Counted from the stretch's first letter, positions 24,409 through 36,480 are shown. The stretch: DNA of 64,000 nucleotides from Voacanga thouarsii (GCA_026120185.1 JANUWF010001683.1:2364001-2428000), one strand, 5' to 3'. Notes: generated by a model not told the origin, from the letters alone. Program-made: numbers and translations.

Positions 24409-25650
24409 ATGGCCGATGATCAAGAGATCTCTAAGCCTAACCCAAGTGGACCTAATAGACCTTAAGAAGAACAAATTGATTCTAGGGGTTTGCGTAAAGA
24501 CTGGCAAGCTATGATAAGGACTATGCAAGATGAGTTCCAAAACATGACAAAGGAGTTGATAAATCATCTTGGACAATTTCTACCATCGCATAAAGGAGAG
24601 GCTAAGAGCGATTTGAAGTGCCTAGCCCTAGGAAGAGGGATGGCGATACCCATACCCCTCCGTTAAATGCCTAACAAGGGGAATAGTGGGATGAGCACTT
24701 AATCGGGGGATTCTAACAAGCTCCTATGAGAGGAGGATGATGTAGGTCCCAAGGAAGGAATGGTGGGAACAACCTAAGGGGGTTAGAAAGAGAATTTGAG
24801 GGAGTTGATGAATAGTATAAAGGGGAACAAGTTGAAGCCCTTGGGGAACACCAAAGAGGATAGGGCAATAAAGGAGTAAGAAGAGAAAGAAATGATGAGG
24901 AGAGGGAGTTTAACCATATTAAATTGAAAGTGCCCACATTCTTTGGCAAGAGTGACCTCGAAGCATATTTCGAGTGAGAGGTCAAATGTGAGGTTGGCTA
25001 TTTTGGGATTTTTATAGTATGCTTTGGTTTGGTGGGAGCAAGTTAGTGCATAAAGGAGACAAATGGGAGTGGAAACCATGGCTAGTTGAAATTTATTGAA
25101 AGATATGATGAGGGCAAGGTTTATACCACACCATTACTACAATGATTTTTACCAAAGGCTCCGATCACTCAAGCAAGGGAACAAAAGTGTGGAAGATTAT
25201 CATAAAGAGATGGAAGTAATGTTGATGAGAGCCCAAATTAATGAGGATCCTAGAGCAACGAGGGTAAGGTTCTTGGGAGGATTAAATAGGAAAATTACAA
25301 ATTTGGTAGAATTGCACCCCTATGATCGATTGGAGGATATGGTACATGCCGCTATTAAGATTAAGAGGCAATTAAAGAGGAGCGCATTTACTAGACCAAC
25401 ACTTCCAAACCCCAACACTACTAGCAAGGTACCATTTAAGAAGGATAAAACCCCTAAGCCATTCCAAAGGGACTTCAACAAATCAAGGGAGGCTTGGAAA
25501 CCTAGAAAGGATTGGAAGCCTAGGGAGGATTGGAAACCTAGAGAAGGTTGGAACAAAGACAAGGGAAAAGCTATGGAGAGGCCATAAAGGAATAGGGACA
25601 TTAAGTATTTTAAGTGCCTTGGATATGGACATACTTCCCAAGAGTGTCCA
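24409..25650 (+). pseudogene. gag: Gypsy gag, E interior 1, broken
   Basis: Start ATG at 24409 in a good plant context (ACCATGGCC), reading MADDQEISKPNPSGPNRP before the first stop. The N-terminal third has many stops. The capsid C-terminal half is open at 25096-25587 (163 aa): RARFIPHHYYNDFYQRLRSL, GNKSVEDYHKEMEVMLMRAQ, RFLGGLNRKI. A tandem WKPR-type motif (AWKPRKDWKPREDWKPREGW) lies near residues 133-152. After the stop, a knuckle YFKCLGYGHTSQEC has Tyr in place of the first Cys. Role: capsid/nucleocapsid precursor of the E element. Confidence 0.8.
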
Positions 25651-25829
25651 AGTAAGAGAATGATGTATACTAATCCCTATAGTGAGGTTTCTACCGACGA
25701 AGAACAAGAGGGAAAAAGGTATTAAGGAAACCAAGAGGGAAATAGAGAAGAGGAAAGTGATGAAGGGGAAGTTGTTGGTCAAGAATACTCTTTAGTGGGA
25801 GTCACAAGAAGGTCATTGAATTCATAAGC

Positions 25830-26250
25830 CATTGAAGATCAAGATCACTAATAGAGAGATTACATTTTCTACACTAGGTGTCTAATAAACAAAACTCCTT
25901 GTAATATCATTGTGGATAGTGGGAGTTATACTAACGTGATTAATGCAAACTTAGTTGAGGAATTGGATATGAGTTGGATTAAACACCCCAAACCCTATAA
26001 ATTGCAATAGTTGAACGATAGTGGGGAAATGAGAGTAAACAAACAAATTTTGGTATCTTTTGAGATGGGGAAATACAAGAATGATGTGCTATGTGATGTG
26101 GTACCCATACAAGTTGGTCACTTGCTCCTAGGGAGGCCTTGTCAATATGATAGGCATGTAAAGCATAATGGGAGGAAGAATACTTATTCCTACTCAAGGA
26201 GGGAACTAAGTTTACCCTCATTCCCTTGGCCTCTAGTGAGGTGAACAAAG
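25830..26250 (+). pseudogene. pro: Gypsy aspartic protease remnant, E interior 1
   Basis: Reads CNIIVDSGSYTNVINANLVE with the catalytic Asp-Ser-Gly intact, then LNDSGEMRVNKQILVSFEMG, VLCDVVPIQVGHLLLGRP. The flap-like and LLGRP segments are typical of plant gypsy retropepsins. One stop lies inside (about 26008). The region after 26250 is a Lys/Glu-rich linker (26250-26440) that runs directly into LTR E2. RT, integrase and PPT are missing from this interior. Confidence 0.75.
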
Positions 26251-26442
26251 ATTAAAGAATCATGAAAGAAAAAGAAAAGAAGATGGGAGCGCAAGATGTT
26301 AAACAAAAATAAGAAATTGAGAAGAAAGAACAAGAGAGGAAAGAAAAAGAGTTGAGAGAGAGGATGGACAAACCAGTACCTTTGACAATCAAGGATAGGA
26401 GTGAGCAAGGACAAGATAGGAGCAGTAAAAAAAGAGTGAATT

Positions 26443-27432
26443 TGATAAGACTCCACTTCATCATGGAGGTCAAGATTAAGGAGGGGCAAGTGTGACCATG
26501 CACGGATAAGGACCGATGACAAGAGCTAGGTCCAAGAAGCTTCAAGAAGATTTTCAATTGATTATCAACCCATGCTTGAGGATAAAAAAGGATTAGAAGG
26601 TTAAGGAAGCTAACCAAGAGTTCATGTTGATGACCATCGATGAAGGACCTCAACAAGAACTCAAGCCAATAGCAAAGGCGAATGAAACTTGACCAAGGAA
26701 AGCTTTCCAGTGGACAGCCGGCGCTGGCTCTAAGCAGCCAAACCAGCGTCGGCTCTAATCTGCTTTACAACCTCTCAATAGCAACTTGAACTGGCCCGAA
26801 GGCAGTGCACAACCGACTGTTCTGCGTTTTTAATGTTTTCTCCAATTTTTTTCAATTTTAATTACTTGTAAAGACTTATTATGACCCTAAAGTATAATAG
26901 AACCTCCGAGATTACCTTAGCTAGGGTTAGGGTAGTATAAATAGTACCTTTAGTGATTTGACAACACAATTCACAGATTTTTAATTCAAATTTGAGAGAG
27001 AATCTTGAGAGGCCCTAACCTCCTTATTTATCTTGTTCAAGACCAAGCTTAAGGGTTAGTCCTCCTTATGATTGAGTCTATAAATCTTTTGGATAATCCA
27101 ATGTTGTTTTCTTGAATGGGTCTTAGTTACTTTGTTCTTCTAAGGTTTGTTTGAATTCCAATATTTGGATGCCTATTTTCTCTATTCTATTTGTTCTTGT
27201 TTGACTTTGTTGCTTCAAGGATACTGGGGGTGAGATTATAGTAGAACTTTCTACTTTACTTGGGGGTCTTTGAAGCTTATTTCTTTAAGGGTTTGATAGA
27301 GGGTAGGTTGTTATTTTCACTTTTTCCTTTTTGTCACAAGAATATCTGTTTTTGGTCCCTTTGAGTTGAGCTAAACACATAGCCAATTAGAACACCCACA
27401 ACACCAAGAAAAGCCACACACGATTCGTATCA
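26443..27432 (+). mobile_element. LTR E2 (middle LTR)
   Basis: Starts TGATAAGACTCCAC, ends ATTCGTATCA, 990 bp. GC-rich block GGCGCTGGCTC and CAGCGTCGGCTC at about 26700-26760. Serves as 3' LTR of interior 1 and 5' LTR of interior 2, but no PPT precedes it. Confidence 0.85.
26936..26943 (+). promoter_or_regulatory. TATA box of LTR E2
   Basis: TATAAATA, same position as in E1 and E3. Confidence 0.6.
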
Positions 27433-27439
27433 AAGAGTT

Positions 27440-27451
27440 AGGTATCGAAGC
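27440..27451 (+). other. Decayed primer-binding site E2
   Basis: AGGTATCGAAGC in place of TGGTATCAGATC, at the same distance from the LTR end as in E1. Confidence 0.6.
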
Positions 27452-28332
27452 AAGGAAAAGCATGATTCCCATCAAAGCTTGAAAGCAAGAAAAGTAGCCC
27501 TACAAAGTTGAAGAAAAAGGAAAACAAGGAAATCCCGTAATTAAAAAAAATGGTCCAAAAAGGTCAGGAAATTTTTGTTATAACTTGATTTTTCTTTGGG
27601 GAAATTACTCCTCGATGTTATTATAGTCCTTGGGAACAAATTTATCTTGTGATTGTGTTGAAAATTGGCTTGAATATGGGTGAAAATACTGGTTGTTCTT
27701 AAGTGACGAGGTTGCATCTAAGGTGTTTGATAAAAGTTACATGAGAATATTTTTTGTCATAGTTAGGAACTGTGATTCTTGATTTTCATTCCCTGGGATT
27801 TTGGGACATAGAATATCACTTTGTTGTTGAATTCCATTTTCATTGAACTCTATTTTTCTATTGCACACTTGTGATCATCATGTTCTTCATAATCTTAGTT
27901 CTTGTTGTTCTTATTTCTTTGTTCTTGCTAATTTTTATTTGTTTCTTGCTTAGAAGTGTTTCTTCTATGTCTAGTGCTGATTGAGTCTACTTTTCTTGAA
28001 ATTTTTGTTTAAAACTTGTTTGCTTGAGGTGCCTAACAAGTGTTTGTTGAAATTTCCCTAAGATCCCTTAATTGGAAAATTCTTTTAATTTGTGCGATTC
28101 ACTAAGTTGGACTAAAACTTTAGCCATTGGGGAGAATTGGGATTAGACAAGAAGGCTTGAGTATTGAGAAAAAGGTAAGGATGAGCCTATTATTAAAAGA
28201 GTCAAAGAGAGAAAAACACGAGTGTGGAGTGAACAACCTTGAGAGCCAACACGCAAGGAAGTAAAGTGAGGATCGATTTTTATTTCTAATCTCGTTGTTT
28301 TGCCAGTATAGACAAGTAAATACTCTACCACC
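27452..28332 (+). other. Leader of E interior 2
   Basis: Noncoding, collinear with 23543-24408. Ends with a TTGTTTTGCCAG acceptor-like stretch just before the former gag start. Confidence 0.55.
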
Positions 28333-29662
28333 ATAGACCATGAACAAGAGATCTGTAGGCCTAATCCAAGTGGACCTAGTAGACTTCAAGAAGAACATAT
28401 TGATGATTGGGGTTTACGTGTAGACTTGCAAGCTATGATGAGGACTATGCAAAGTGAGTTCCAAAACATGACAAGGGAGTTGACAAATCACCTTGGACAG
28501 TATTCTACCGTTGCACATAGGAGAGGCCAAGAGTGATTTGAAGTGCCTAGCCCTAGGATGAGGGGTGGTGATGCCCATACTCCTTCGTTAAATGGCCAAC
28601 AAGGGGAAAAGTGGGATGAGCATTCCATTGGGGGATTCTAACAAGCTCCTATGAGAGGGGGAAGACATGGCATAAGAGTACGATGAGGTAGGGGCCAAGG
28701 AAGGAATGGTTGGAACAACATAAGAGGGCTAGAAAAAGAGTTTGAAGGAGTTGATGAATGGTACAAGGGGGAACGAGTTGAAGCTTTTATGGAACATCAT
28801 TGAGGATGGGACAATAGATAAGGTAGGAGAGAAGGAAATGATGAAGAGAAGGAATTGAATCACATCAAATTGAAAGTGCCCACATTCTATGGCAAGAGTG
28901 ACCCAGAATCATATTTTGAGTGGGAGAGCAAGATGGAGATATTCCTAGAGAGTTATACCTATAGTGAGATGTCAAAAGTAAGGTTGGCTATTTTGGGATT
29001 TTCAGAGTATGCTTTGGTATGGTGGGAGCAAGTTAGTGTATAAAGGAGATAAATGGGAGTGAAAATCGTGGTTAGTTGGAATTTGTTGAAAGACATGATG
29101 AGGGCAAAGTTTATACCACACCATTATTACAATGATTTTTATCAAAGGCTCCAATCACTCAAGCAAGGGAACAAAAGTATGGAAGATTACCATAAAGAAA
29201 TGGACGTAATGTTGAAGAGAGCTCAAATCCATGAGGATCCTAGAGCAACAAGAGCAAGGTTCTTGGGAGGATTAAATAGGGAGATTGCCAATTTGGTGGA
29301 ATTTCATCCATATAATCGATTAGAGGATATGGTACATGCCGCTATGAAGATTGAGAAGCAATTAAAGAGGAGGGCATTTACTAAACCATCACTTCCAAAC
29401 CCCAACACTACTAGTAAGGTGCTTATTAAGAAGGATGAAACCCCTTAGCCATTCTAAAGGGACTTCAACAAACCTAGGGAAGGATGGAAACCTACAGAGG
29501 ATTGGAAGCCTAGGGAGGATTGGAAACCTAGTGAAGAATGGAGCAAGGATAAGAGAAAAGCCATGGGTCCCACAAAGGAATAGGGAAATCAAATATTTTA
29601 AGTGCCTTGGATATGGGCATACATCCCATGAGTGGCCAAGCAAGAGAACGATGTATACAACA
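28333..29662 (+). pseudogene. gag: Gypsy gag, E interior 2, broken
   Basis: The start codon equivalent to 24409 is ATA here. The capsid regions are better kept than in interior 1: HIKLKVPTFYGKSDPESYFE, AILGFSEYALVWWEQ (28855-29043), then RAKFIPHHYYNDFYQRLQSL and RFLGGLNREIANLVEF (29053-29448). The WKPR-type array recurs (about 29475-29550). The knuckle is YFKCLGYGHTSHEW, with first and last Cys replaced. Protease is absent: the sequence jumps from the knuckle region to RT at about 29663, a deletion junction. Confidence 0.8.
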
Positions 29663-30810
29663 CATGTGCGGTTTCGGTTCTCTTGGTGCCCAAAAAGGAT
29701 GGAACATGACATATTTGTGTGGATTGTTGTGCTATCAACAACATCACGGTAAAATACCGTTATCCCATTCCTAGGCTCGATGACTTGCTTGATGAGCTAT
29801 TTGGTGCATGCATTTTCTTTAAAATTGATTTGAAATCCGGTTATCACCAAAATAGAATAAGAGAAGGGGATTAATGGAAAATGGCTTTTAAAACGAAACA
29901 AGGGTTGTATGAGTGGCTTGTCATGCCCTTTGGATTGTCTAATGCCCCTAGTACTTTCATGCAATTAATGCACCATGTTTTGAGGGAATTCATTTGACAA
30001 TTTGTTGTTGTGTACTTTGATGATATATTAATCTATAACATATCATATGTGGATCATTTGAATCATGTTCAACGTGTGCTTGTTGCCCTCCGAAGGGAGA
30101 GATTGTATGCTAATCTTGAGAAATGCTCTTTTTGTTTGGAGAGGATTACATTCCTTATCTATGTTGTGAGTGCCATAAGAATTGAGATTGATAAGGGAAA
30201 AATAAAAGCCATCTAAGATTGGCCTACCCCTTCCACCATTATCCAAGTTCGTAGTTTCCACGGGCTAGCTAGCTTCTATAGGAGGTTTATCCAAAATTTT
30301 AGTACTATAGCAGCCCCTCTAACCGAAGTGTTAAAGAAAAAGGTAGGATTTAAGTGGGAGGAAGCCCAACAACAAGCCTTTCAAACCCTCAAAGACAAAT
30401 TGGGCTAAGCTTTAATTCTTATTCTTCCTAATTTTGAGAAGGCATTTGACATGGAGTGTAATACAAGTGGGGTGGGAATAGGTGCGGTCTTGACCCAAGA
30501 TAGAAAACCCATTGCATACTTTAGTGACAAATTGTCCGGGGCAGCCCTCAACTACGCCACCTATGACAAAGAGCTTTTTGCCTTGGTGAGGACCCAAGAA
30601 TATTGGTAACACTACCTTTTACCAAGACAGTTTGTCATTCATACCTATCATGAGGCATGCAAGGTGAATGGAGTTTATTGGGACATTTTCATATGTCATT
30701 CAATACAAGAAGGGTAAGGAAAATGTGGTAGCGGATGCACTATCTCAAAGGTATGCACTCCTAAACTTTTTGGGTGCTAAACTTCTTGGATTTGAAAGAG
30801 AGCTTAAGTC
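29663..30810 (+). pseudogene. pol: Gypsy RT and RNase H, copy 1 of tandem duplication
   Basis: Reverse transcriptase from VPKKDG through [31 protein letters not shown], the catalytic VVVYFDDILIYN (YFDD intact), then HGLASFYRRFIQNFS and RNase H with [17 protein letters not shown]. The first RNase H Asp is Asn (ECNTSGVG). In-frame stops replace codons after GTK..REGD, in REFI*, after KAI and elsewhere. A frameshift precedes [15 protein letters not shown]. It would copy element RNA into DNA; dead as read. The copy-2 stops are in the same places. Confidence 0.85.
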
Positions 30811-33407
30811 CATGCGCGGTTTCGGTTCTCTTGGTGCCCAAAAAGGATGGAACATGGCATATGTGCGTGGATTGTTGTGCTATCAACAACATCACGGTAA
30901 TGTTGGGATTCGTGGACTCCTAAACGCGGAAAACATCTACGAATCCCTCCCGAGGACCCAAGTAAACGATTAAGAAGATCTAAGCTTTAAGAGTTACCTC
31001 TGGTTGCTGTAATCGAAATCCTTCGATTCTGGTTGCGCTGTTGTACGTTCGACCCGAACAATCACCAGACGCTGCAGTATGCGAACGTCCTCTACGGATA
31101 CACACCGCGAACTCACTCGATACCCGGGGAGTGCTAGCGCCTAGGGTTTGAGAGGTTTTTTTTTTTCTAGTAGAGAATGGCACGAATGTTCTCAACCGAA
31201 AAATTGGACTATCGAAAGACGGCTAGGGTTTTCTTAAAAAACCCTCGAACCTCTTAGAGTCCAACCCTAATCATATCTTATCATATTCTAATTTAAATTC
31301 AAATTAAATTAAAACTGATATGATAAGATTCTGCCATTATCTCGGTAATTTAACTAATTATTTTACCGAGTCAGATTCTTATAATCTGGATATCATCCAG
31401 ATTCATCGAACCTGGTCACCGTAAAAATAACCTAACAAGTTCGCTTATTGTGTGACCCTATAGGTTCATTTAACACTGGCAGCGTGCCTAAATCGTATTT
31501 AAATGGCCCACAAGTTATAAGCGATTTCTAGCAAAACATTATAACTATCCAGGTTAAATGAAGATCGGTGATCTCTTTGAACCAAACCATAATTTTATAT
31601 TTAGTCCCTTTGTCACACGATATCCAGATTAAGCATAAGGCACGGAGCATGTCATCCTTATTAAGCTTAATCAATTATTTCTTGATTTCATAGTAGACTG
31701 TTCAAACAAATGATATCAATATCTTAGATTGATATATTTGAGCACGGCCATGCATTTTTTTAACAGTCTAACTTATCAAGGGGCCCATGGATATCTCTCC
31801 CATAATTGAGAGGGACAAATTCCTTCATAATCAATCATATTCCTCTCCTTGATTTATTTTATATCCAACGTAGTCTAATTTATTATCTGGTTAAAGACAA
31901 CTTTAGACAATGTCAAAATATAGAATTTATCAAGTAGGAAACTATGATGAATTTAGGTCGAAGGACTTTAAATATTATTATGGCTAGAAAGTACTTATGA
32001 CATATTCCATGAAGTACTCTCACAGTGGGTCATGTCCAATACAATGTTCTCTAACATTTATTTATGTCTTGACTCGATATCTCAAATATCCATGGCCAGT
32101 AAAACATAGCCATCAAGTCACAAACATACTAATCTTAATTTATTATTATTCCAATAATAATAATCGATCAGGGACAGCTTTAGAATAGTCATTGTATTCA
32201 TTGTAGGGTTTTACTATCAAGTCACGTACTTGATGACCAACAAAACAAAACTCACTATTCATGGAAAGGAAAGCCTCATATTATTATATAAAACATAATG
32301 ACAATTGTATAAGTACAAATTGACTCTAGGGCATATCCCCAACAGGTAAAATACTGTTATCCCATTCCTAGGCTCGATGACTTGCTTGATGAGCTATTTG
32401 GTGCATGCATTTTCTTTAAAATTGATTTGAAATCCGGTTATCACCAAATTAAAATAAGAGAAGGGGATTAATGGAAAATGGCTTTTAAAACTAAACAAGG
32501 GTTGTATGAATGGCTTGTCATGCCCTTTGGATTGTCTAATGCCCCTAGTACTTTCATGCAATTAATGCACCGTGTGTTGAGGGAATTCATTTGAAAATTT
32601 GTTGTTGTGTACTTTGATGATATATTAATCTATAGCATATCATATGTGGATCATTTGAATCATGTTCAAAGTGTGCTTGTTGCCCTCTGAAGGAAGAGAT
32701 TATATGCAAATATTGAGAAATGCTCTTTTTGTTTGGAGAGGATTACATTCCTTATGTATGTTGTGAGTGCCATAAGAATTGAGATTGATAAGGGAAAAGT
32801 AAAAGCCATCTAAGATTAGCCCACCCCTTCCACCATTATCCAAGTTCGTAGTTTCCATGGGCTAGCTAGCTTCTATAGGAGGTTTATCCAAAATTTTAGC
32901 ACTATAGCAGCCCCTCTAATCGAAGTGTTAAAGAAAAAGGTAGGATTTAGGTGGGAGGAAGCCCAACAACAAGCCTTTCAAACCCTCAAAGACAAATTGG
33001 GCTAAGCTTTAATTCTTATTCTTCCTAATTTTGAGAAGGCATTTGACATTGAGTGTAATACAAGTGGAGTGAGAATAGGTGTGGTCTTGACCCAAGATAG
33101 AAAACCCATTGCATACTTTAGTGACAAATTGTCCAGGGCAGCCCTCAACTACTGCACCTATGACAAAGAGCTTTTTGCCTTGGTGAGGACCCAAGAATAT
33201 TAGTAACACTACCTTTTACCAAGACAGTTTGTCATTCATACCTATCATGAGACATGCAAGGTGGATGGAGTTTATTGGGACATTTTCATATGTCATTCAA
33301 TACAAGAAGGGTAAGGAAAATGTGGTAGCATATGCACTATCTCGAAGGTATACACTACTAAACTTTTTTGGATGCTAAACTTCTTCGTTTTGAACTTGTA
33401 AAGGATT
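30811..33407 (+). pseudogene. pol: Gypsy RT and RNase H, copy 2, split by solo LTR
   Basis: A direct repeat of 29663-30810 (period 1,148 bp once the inserted LTR is removed). It begins in the VPKKDG segment at about 30825, is interrupted at 30901 by a copia solo LTR, and resumes at 32345 with RT, including the intact YFDD segment at about 32610 and the same stops as copy 1. It ends near 33407, where the sequence passes into the integrase reading frame. Confidence 0.85.
30901..32344 (-). mobile_element. Solo copia LTR with perfect TSD GGTAA
   Basis: On the minus strand it starts TGTTGGGGATATGCCCTAGA at 32344 and ends ...CCAACA at 30901 (1,444 bp). GGTAA is duplicated at 30896-30900 and 32345-32349, and the RT text of copy 1 reads through the same point (CACGGTAAAATAC). 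No PBS or PPT remains, so it is a solo LTR. Its family differs from F and B but shares the ATGCCCTAGAG start block. Confidence 0.9.
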
Positions 33408-34610
33408 TGTATGAAGAAGATGAGGAATTTGGGGATATTTTCCAAGCTTGTGAGAAATTTGTATTTGCTAAATATTATAGGCATGATGGGTTCTTATTTA
33501 GAGAGGCAAGACTTTGCATGCCAAAGGGTTCTATTAGGGTGTTGCTAGTTAGGGAGGCCCATAGTGGGGGACTAATAAGGCATTTTAGTGTTGCAAAGAC
33601 CTTAGGCATTCTTAAGAAACATTTCTTTTGGCAAAAATTAAGAAAGGATGTGGAGAGACATTGTTCTCAATGCATTATTTGTAGGCGAGCTAAGACTAGA
33701 TCTCTTCCACATGGTCTTTATACTACTTTGCCCACACCTAATGTACCTTGGGTTGACATTTCAATGGACTTCATCTTAGGATTACCTAGGTCCAAGGGGG
33801 ATAAAGACTCCATATTTGTGATTGTTGATCGATTTTCCAAAATGGCTCATTTTGTGGCTCATTTTGTGATTGCAATTTATTCTTTAAGGAAGTGGTGAAA
33901 ATGCACGAGATTCCAAGGATTATTATCTCGGATCGGGATACTAAATTCCTTAGCCACTTTTGGAGAGTATTATGGAACAAACATGGTACTAATCTCTTAT
34001 TTTTCATAGCTTGTTATTCTCAAATGGACGGACAAACGGAGGTGGTCAACCGAACACTCACCCAACTCTTGCGGACCATAATCAAGAAGAACTTGAAAAA
34101 TTGGGAAGAGTGCTTGCCACATATTGAGTTTGCTTACAATAGGACTATTCATTCTACCACTTCTTATTCTACTTTTGAAATTGTATATAGTTTTAATCCC
34201 CTAACTCCTTTAGATTTAGTTCCCTTGCCTATAGGTGAACGGTTGAACCTTGATGGAGCTAAGAAGGCGGAAATGGTGGAGGCACTCCATGAGAAGGTGA
34301 AAGCAACCATTGTAAAACAAAATGAAGAGATTGCCCATAAGTGCAATCAAGGAAGGAAAAAGGTGTCATTTGAGCCGAGCGATTGGGTATGGGTGCACCT
34401 TTGCAAGGAGAGATTTCTGACACAATGACTGAGCAAACTAGATCCAAGGGGGGATAGTTCATTTTAAGTTCTCGCCAAAGTTGGAGATAACGCTTATAAG
34501 ATAGATTTACCCGGTGAGTATCATATTAGCGCCACTTTTAATATTAGTGATCTCTCTCCCTTTGATGTAGACGATGGAAATGATTCGAAGACTAATCCTT
34601 TCCAAGGGGG
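33350..34610 (+). pseudogene. pol: Gypsy integrase remnant of E
   Basis: Open at 33368-33898 and, after a one-frame shift, 33892-34428. The N-terminal zinc region shows EAHSGGLIRHF and RHCSQCIICRRAK. The core has VDISMDFILGLP (first Asp), ISDRDTKFLSHFW (second Asp) and QMDGQTEVVNRTL (Glu), so D,D-E residues are present. A small deletion and frameshift (about 33870-33895) join VAHFV to FKEVVKMHEIP. The C-terminal part includes WVHLCKERF, a stop, then DNAYKIDLPGEYHISATFN and NISDLSPFDV, usual at the end of plant gypsy polyproteins. It would insert the cDNA; broken as read. Confidence 0.85.
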
Positions 34611-34616
34611 GGGGGA
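34603..34616 (+). other. Polypurine tract of E interior 2
   Basis: AAGGGGGGGGGGA directly before the LTR start TGATAAGACTACG at 34617. Confidence 0.75.
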
Positions 34617-35614
34617 TGATAAGACTACGCTTCATCATGGAGGTCAAGATCAAGGAGGGGGGGGGGGGCGTGGCCATGTAAGGACAAAGACCGATGATGA
34701 GATCTAGGTCCAAGAAGCTTTAAGATGAGTTTCAATTGCTTAAAAACCATACTTGAGGATGGAAGAAGGTTGGAAGGTTGAGGAAGTTATTCAAGAGTTT
34801 ATTTTGAAGACTATCCAAGCAGGCAATAAAGATGGATGAAATTTTACCAAAGTGGGGTTTCTAGCGGACATCGGGTGCTGGCCCAAGCAACAGAACCAGC
34901 ACTGGCTTCATTCTAGCATCAATCGGCCTGAAAACAGTGTGCAACCGGCACCGGCATTAAAGTCCTAACTGGCGCTAGCTGTAGCCTGGGCATCTGACGG
35001 CTGCCTCGCGTTTTTTATATTTTCTCTGATTTTGTTTAATTTTAAGAGTTTGTAAAGACTTATTAAGACTCTAAGCTATAATAGAATCTCAGAGATTACT
35101 TAGCTAGGGCTAGGATAGTATAAATAGAACATTTAGTGATTTGACAACATAATTCACACACTTTATTTAAATTTGAAGAGAGAGTCGTGAGAGGCCCTAG
35201 CCTCCTTGTTCATCTTGTTCAAGACTATGCTGAAGGGTTAGTCCTCCTTATGAATAAGTCTATAAATCTTTTGGATAATCCAATGTGGTTTCTTTGAATG
35301 GGTCTTAGTTGCTTTGCTCTTCCAATATTTGTTTTAATTCTATTACTTAGGTGCCTATTTTCTCTATTCTAGTTGTTCTTGTTCGCCGTTGTTGCTTCAA
35401 GGATATTGAGGTGAGATTATAGTAGAACTTTCTACTATTCTTGAGGGTCTTTGAAGCTTAGTTCTTCAAGGGTTTGATAGAGGGTAGGTTGTTATTTCAT
35501 TTTCTCCTTTTGTCTAAAAAAGAATCTCTGTTTTTGGTCCCGTTGGTTTAGTTGAACTCCTTACCAATTAAACCACCCACAACATCAAGAAAAAGCCTAC
35601 ACAAGATCATATCA
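34617..35614 (+). mobile_element. LTR E3
   Basis: Starts TGATAAGACTACGC, ends AGATCATATCA, 998 bp. GC-rich block (CACCGGCATT, GGCGCTAGC) at about 34870-35010. Followed by TSD GAAAC and the resumed D LTR. Confidence 0.85.
35118..35125 (+). promoter_or_regulatory. TATA box of LTR E3
   Basis: TATAAATA, same position as in E1 and E2. Confidence 0.6.
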
Positions 35615-36466
35615 GAAACTAAGAACACTTTGAAAAAGATGATTTAGGCAATCAACTTTACCTCTAACAAAAACCTTAGATTATCTATAACCTAAGACCA
35701 AAATTACATGCTAGTTGATCTGTCCTAAAAGAATTTATAGTCTCAATGCATAGGGAAGGACTAGGCCCTAAGAATGGTCTTGATGTTCATGGGATTTACC
35801 CAAAAGGAATCACTTCTCAAATGCTCTCAAATGAGACTTTTTGATTTCTATCAGTATTCAAAGTTGTTACATTTGAAATGTTATAATGCCATATATAAAG
35901 GCATCTAAACCTAACTAAGGTGAGATGATATCTCAGCCATTCAAACCTTTAAAAGGTCTAAAATATCCCTATTACATAAACTGGGCTATACCCGAAGTCA
36001 TCTTGTATCGGGTCTCCTTCATGGGCCTGGCTCTAGGTTGGATCTACAAAACATGGCTAATGGGCCCAGAAGACCTGGCGCCAGGTAGTCATGTTAGGCC
36101 TGGCACTAGGTGCACACTGTTTCTTCACAGCCGGCCCATTTTTCTTATCCTCAACATTTCTCCTGCGTGCACTTCATCCTCCACATAAATTGTTGTTTAA
36201 GATTTGATCTTCTTGGCCATTCTTTGATCCTCCATCCCTTAACAACTTTGTTAACTCTCGATTTGTCTTCTCGAAGGTCTTTCAAGCTTCCTTTTGGCAC
36301 CCACTTCTTTACTATCTTTATATTCCTTGGCTTGGTGGCTTGTTTGGCTTGAATCCTCTATTGAAAGCCTTCATAGTTTAAGTTCTTCCTTGTCTCTGTA
36401 GAATATGGTTTGACTCTCCATCCCCCTTCTTTAGCTTTAGCATGATACTTGGGTGGATTCCTATTT
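35615..36466 (-). mobile_element. 3' LTR of D, U3-side part
   Basis: Collinear with 45433-46340. Contains CCTGGCGCCAGG (about 36075), a palindromic block shared with the 5' LTR. The minus-strand LTR start reads AATAGGAATCC, with the TG changed, directly after a G/A polypurine run. Confidence 0.8.
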
Positions 36467-36480
36467 TTTCCCCCTTCTTG
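36467..36480 (-). other. Polypurine tract of D
   Basis: Minus-strand TTCAAGAAGGGGGAAA before the 3' LTR. The reading frame just upstream ends FEDESSSRRG, usual at the end of plant gypsy polyproteins. Confidence 0.7.

Larger units (their letters stand above)
22533..35614 (+). mobile_element. Three-LTR Ty3/gypsy array E
   Basis: LTR E1 (22533-23523), interior 1 with gag and protease only, LTR E2 (26443-27432), interior 2 with gag, duplicated RT/RNase H and integrase, LTR E3 (34617-35614). All LTRs start TGATAAGACT and end TATCA (991, 990 and 998 bp). The outer flanks GAAAT (22528-22532) and GAAAC (35615-35619) form a one-mismatch TSD, and the sister LTR at 45427-45436 shows the uninterrupted target (AGAAATCAAGAACACTTTG). 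So the array arrived as one insertion site and gained its third LTR by recombination. Confidence 0.85.
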
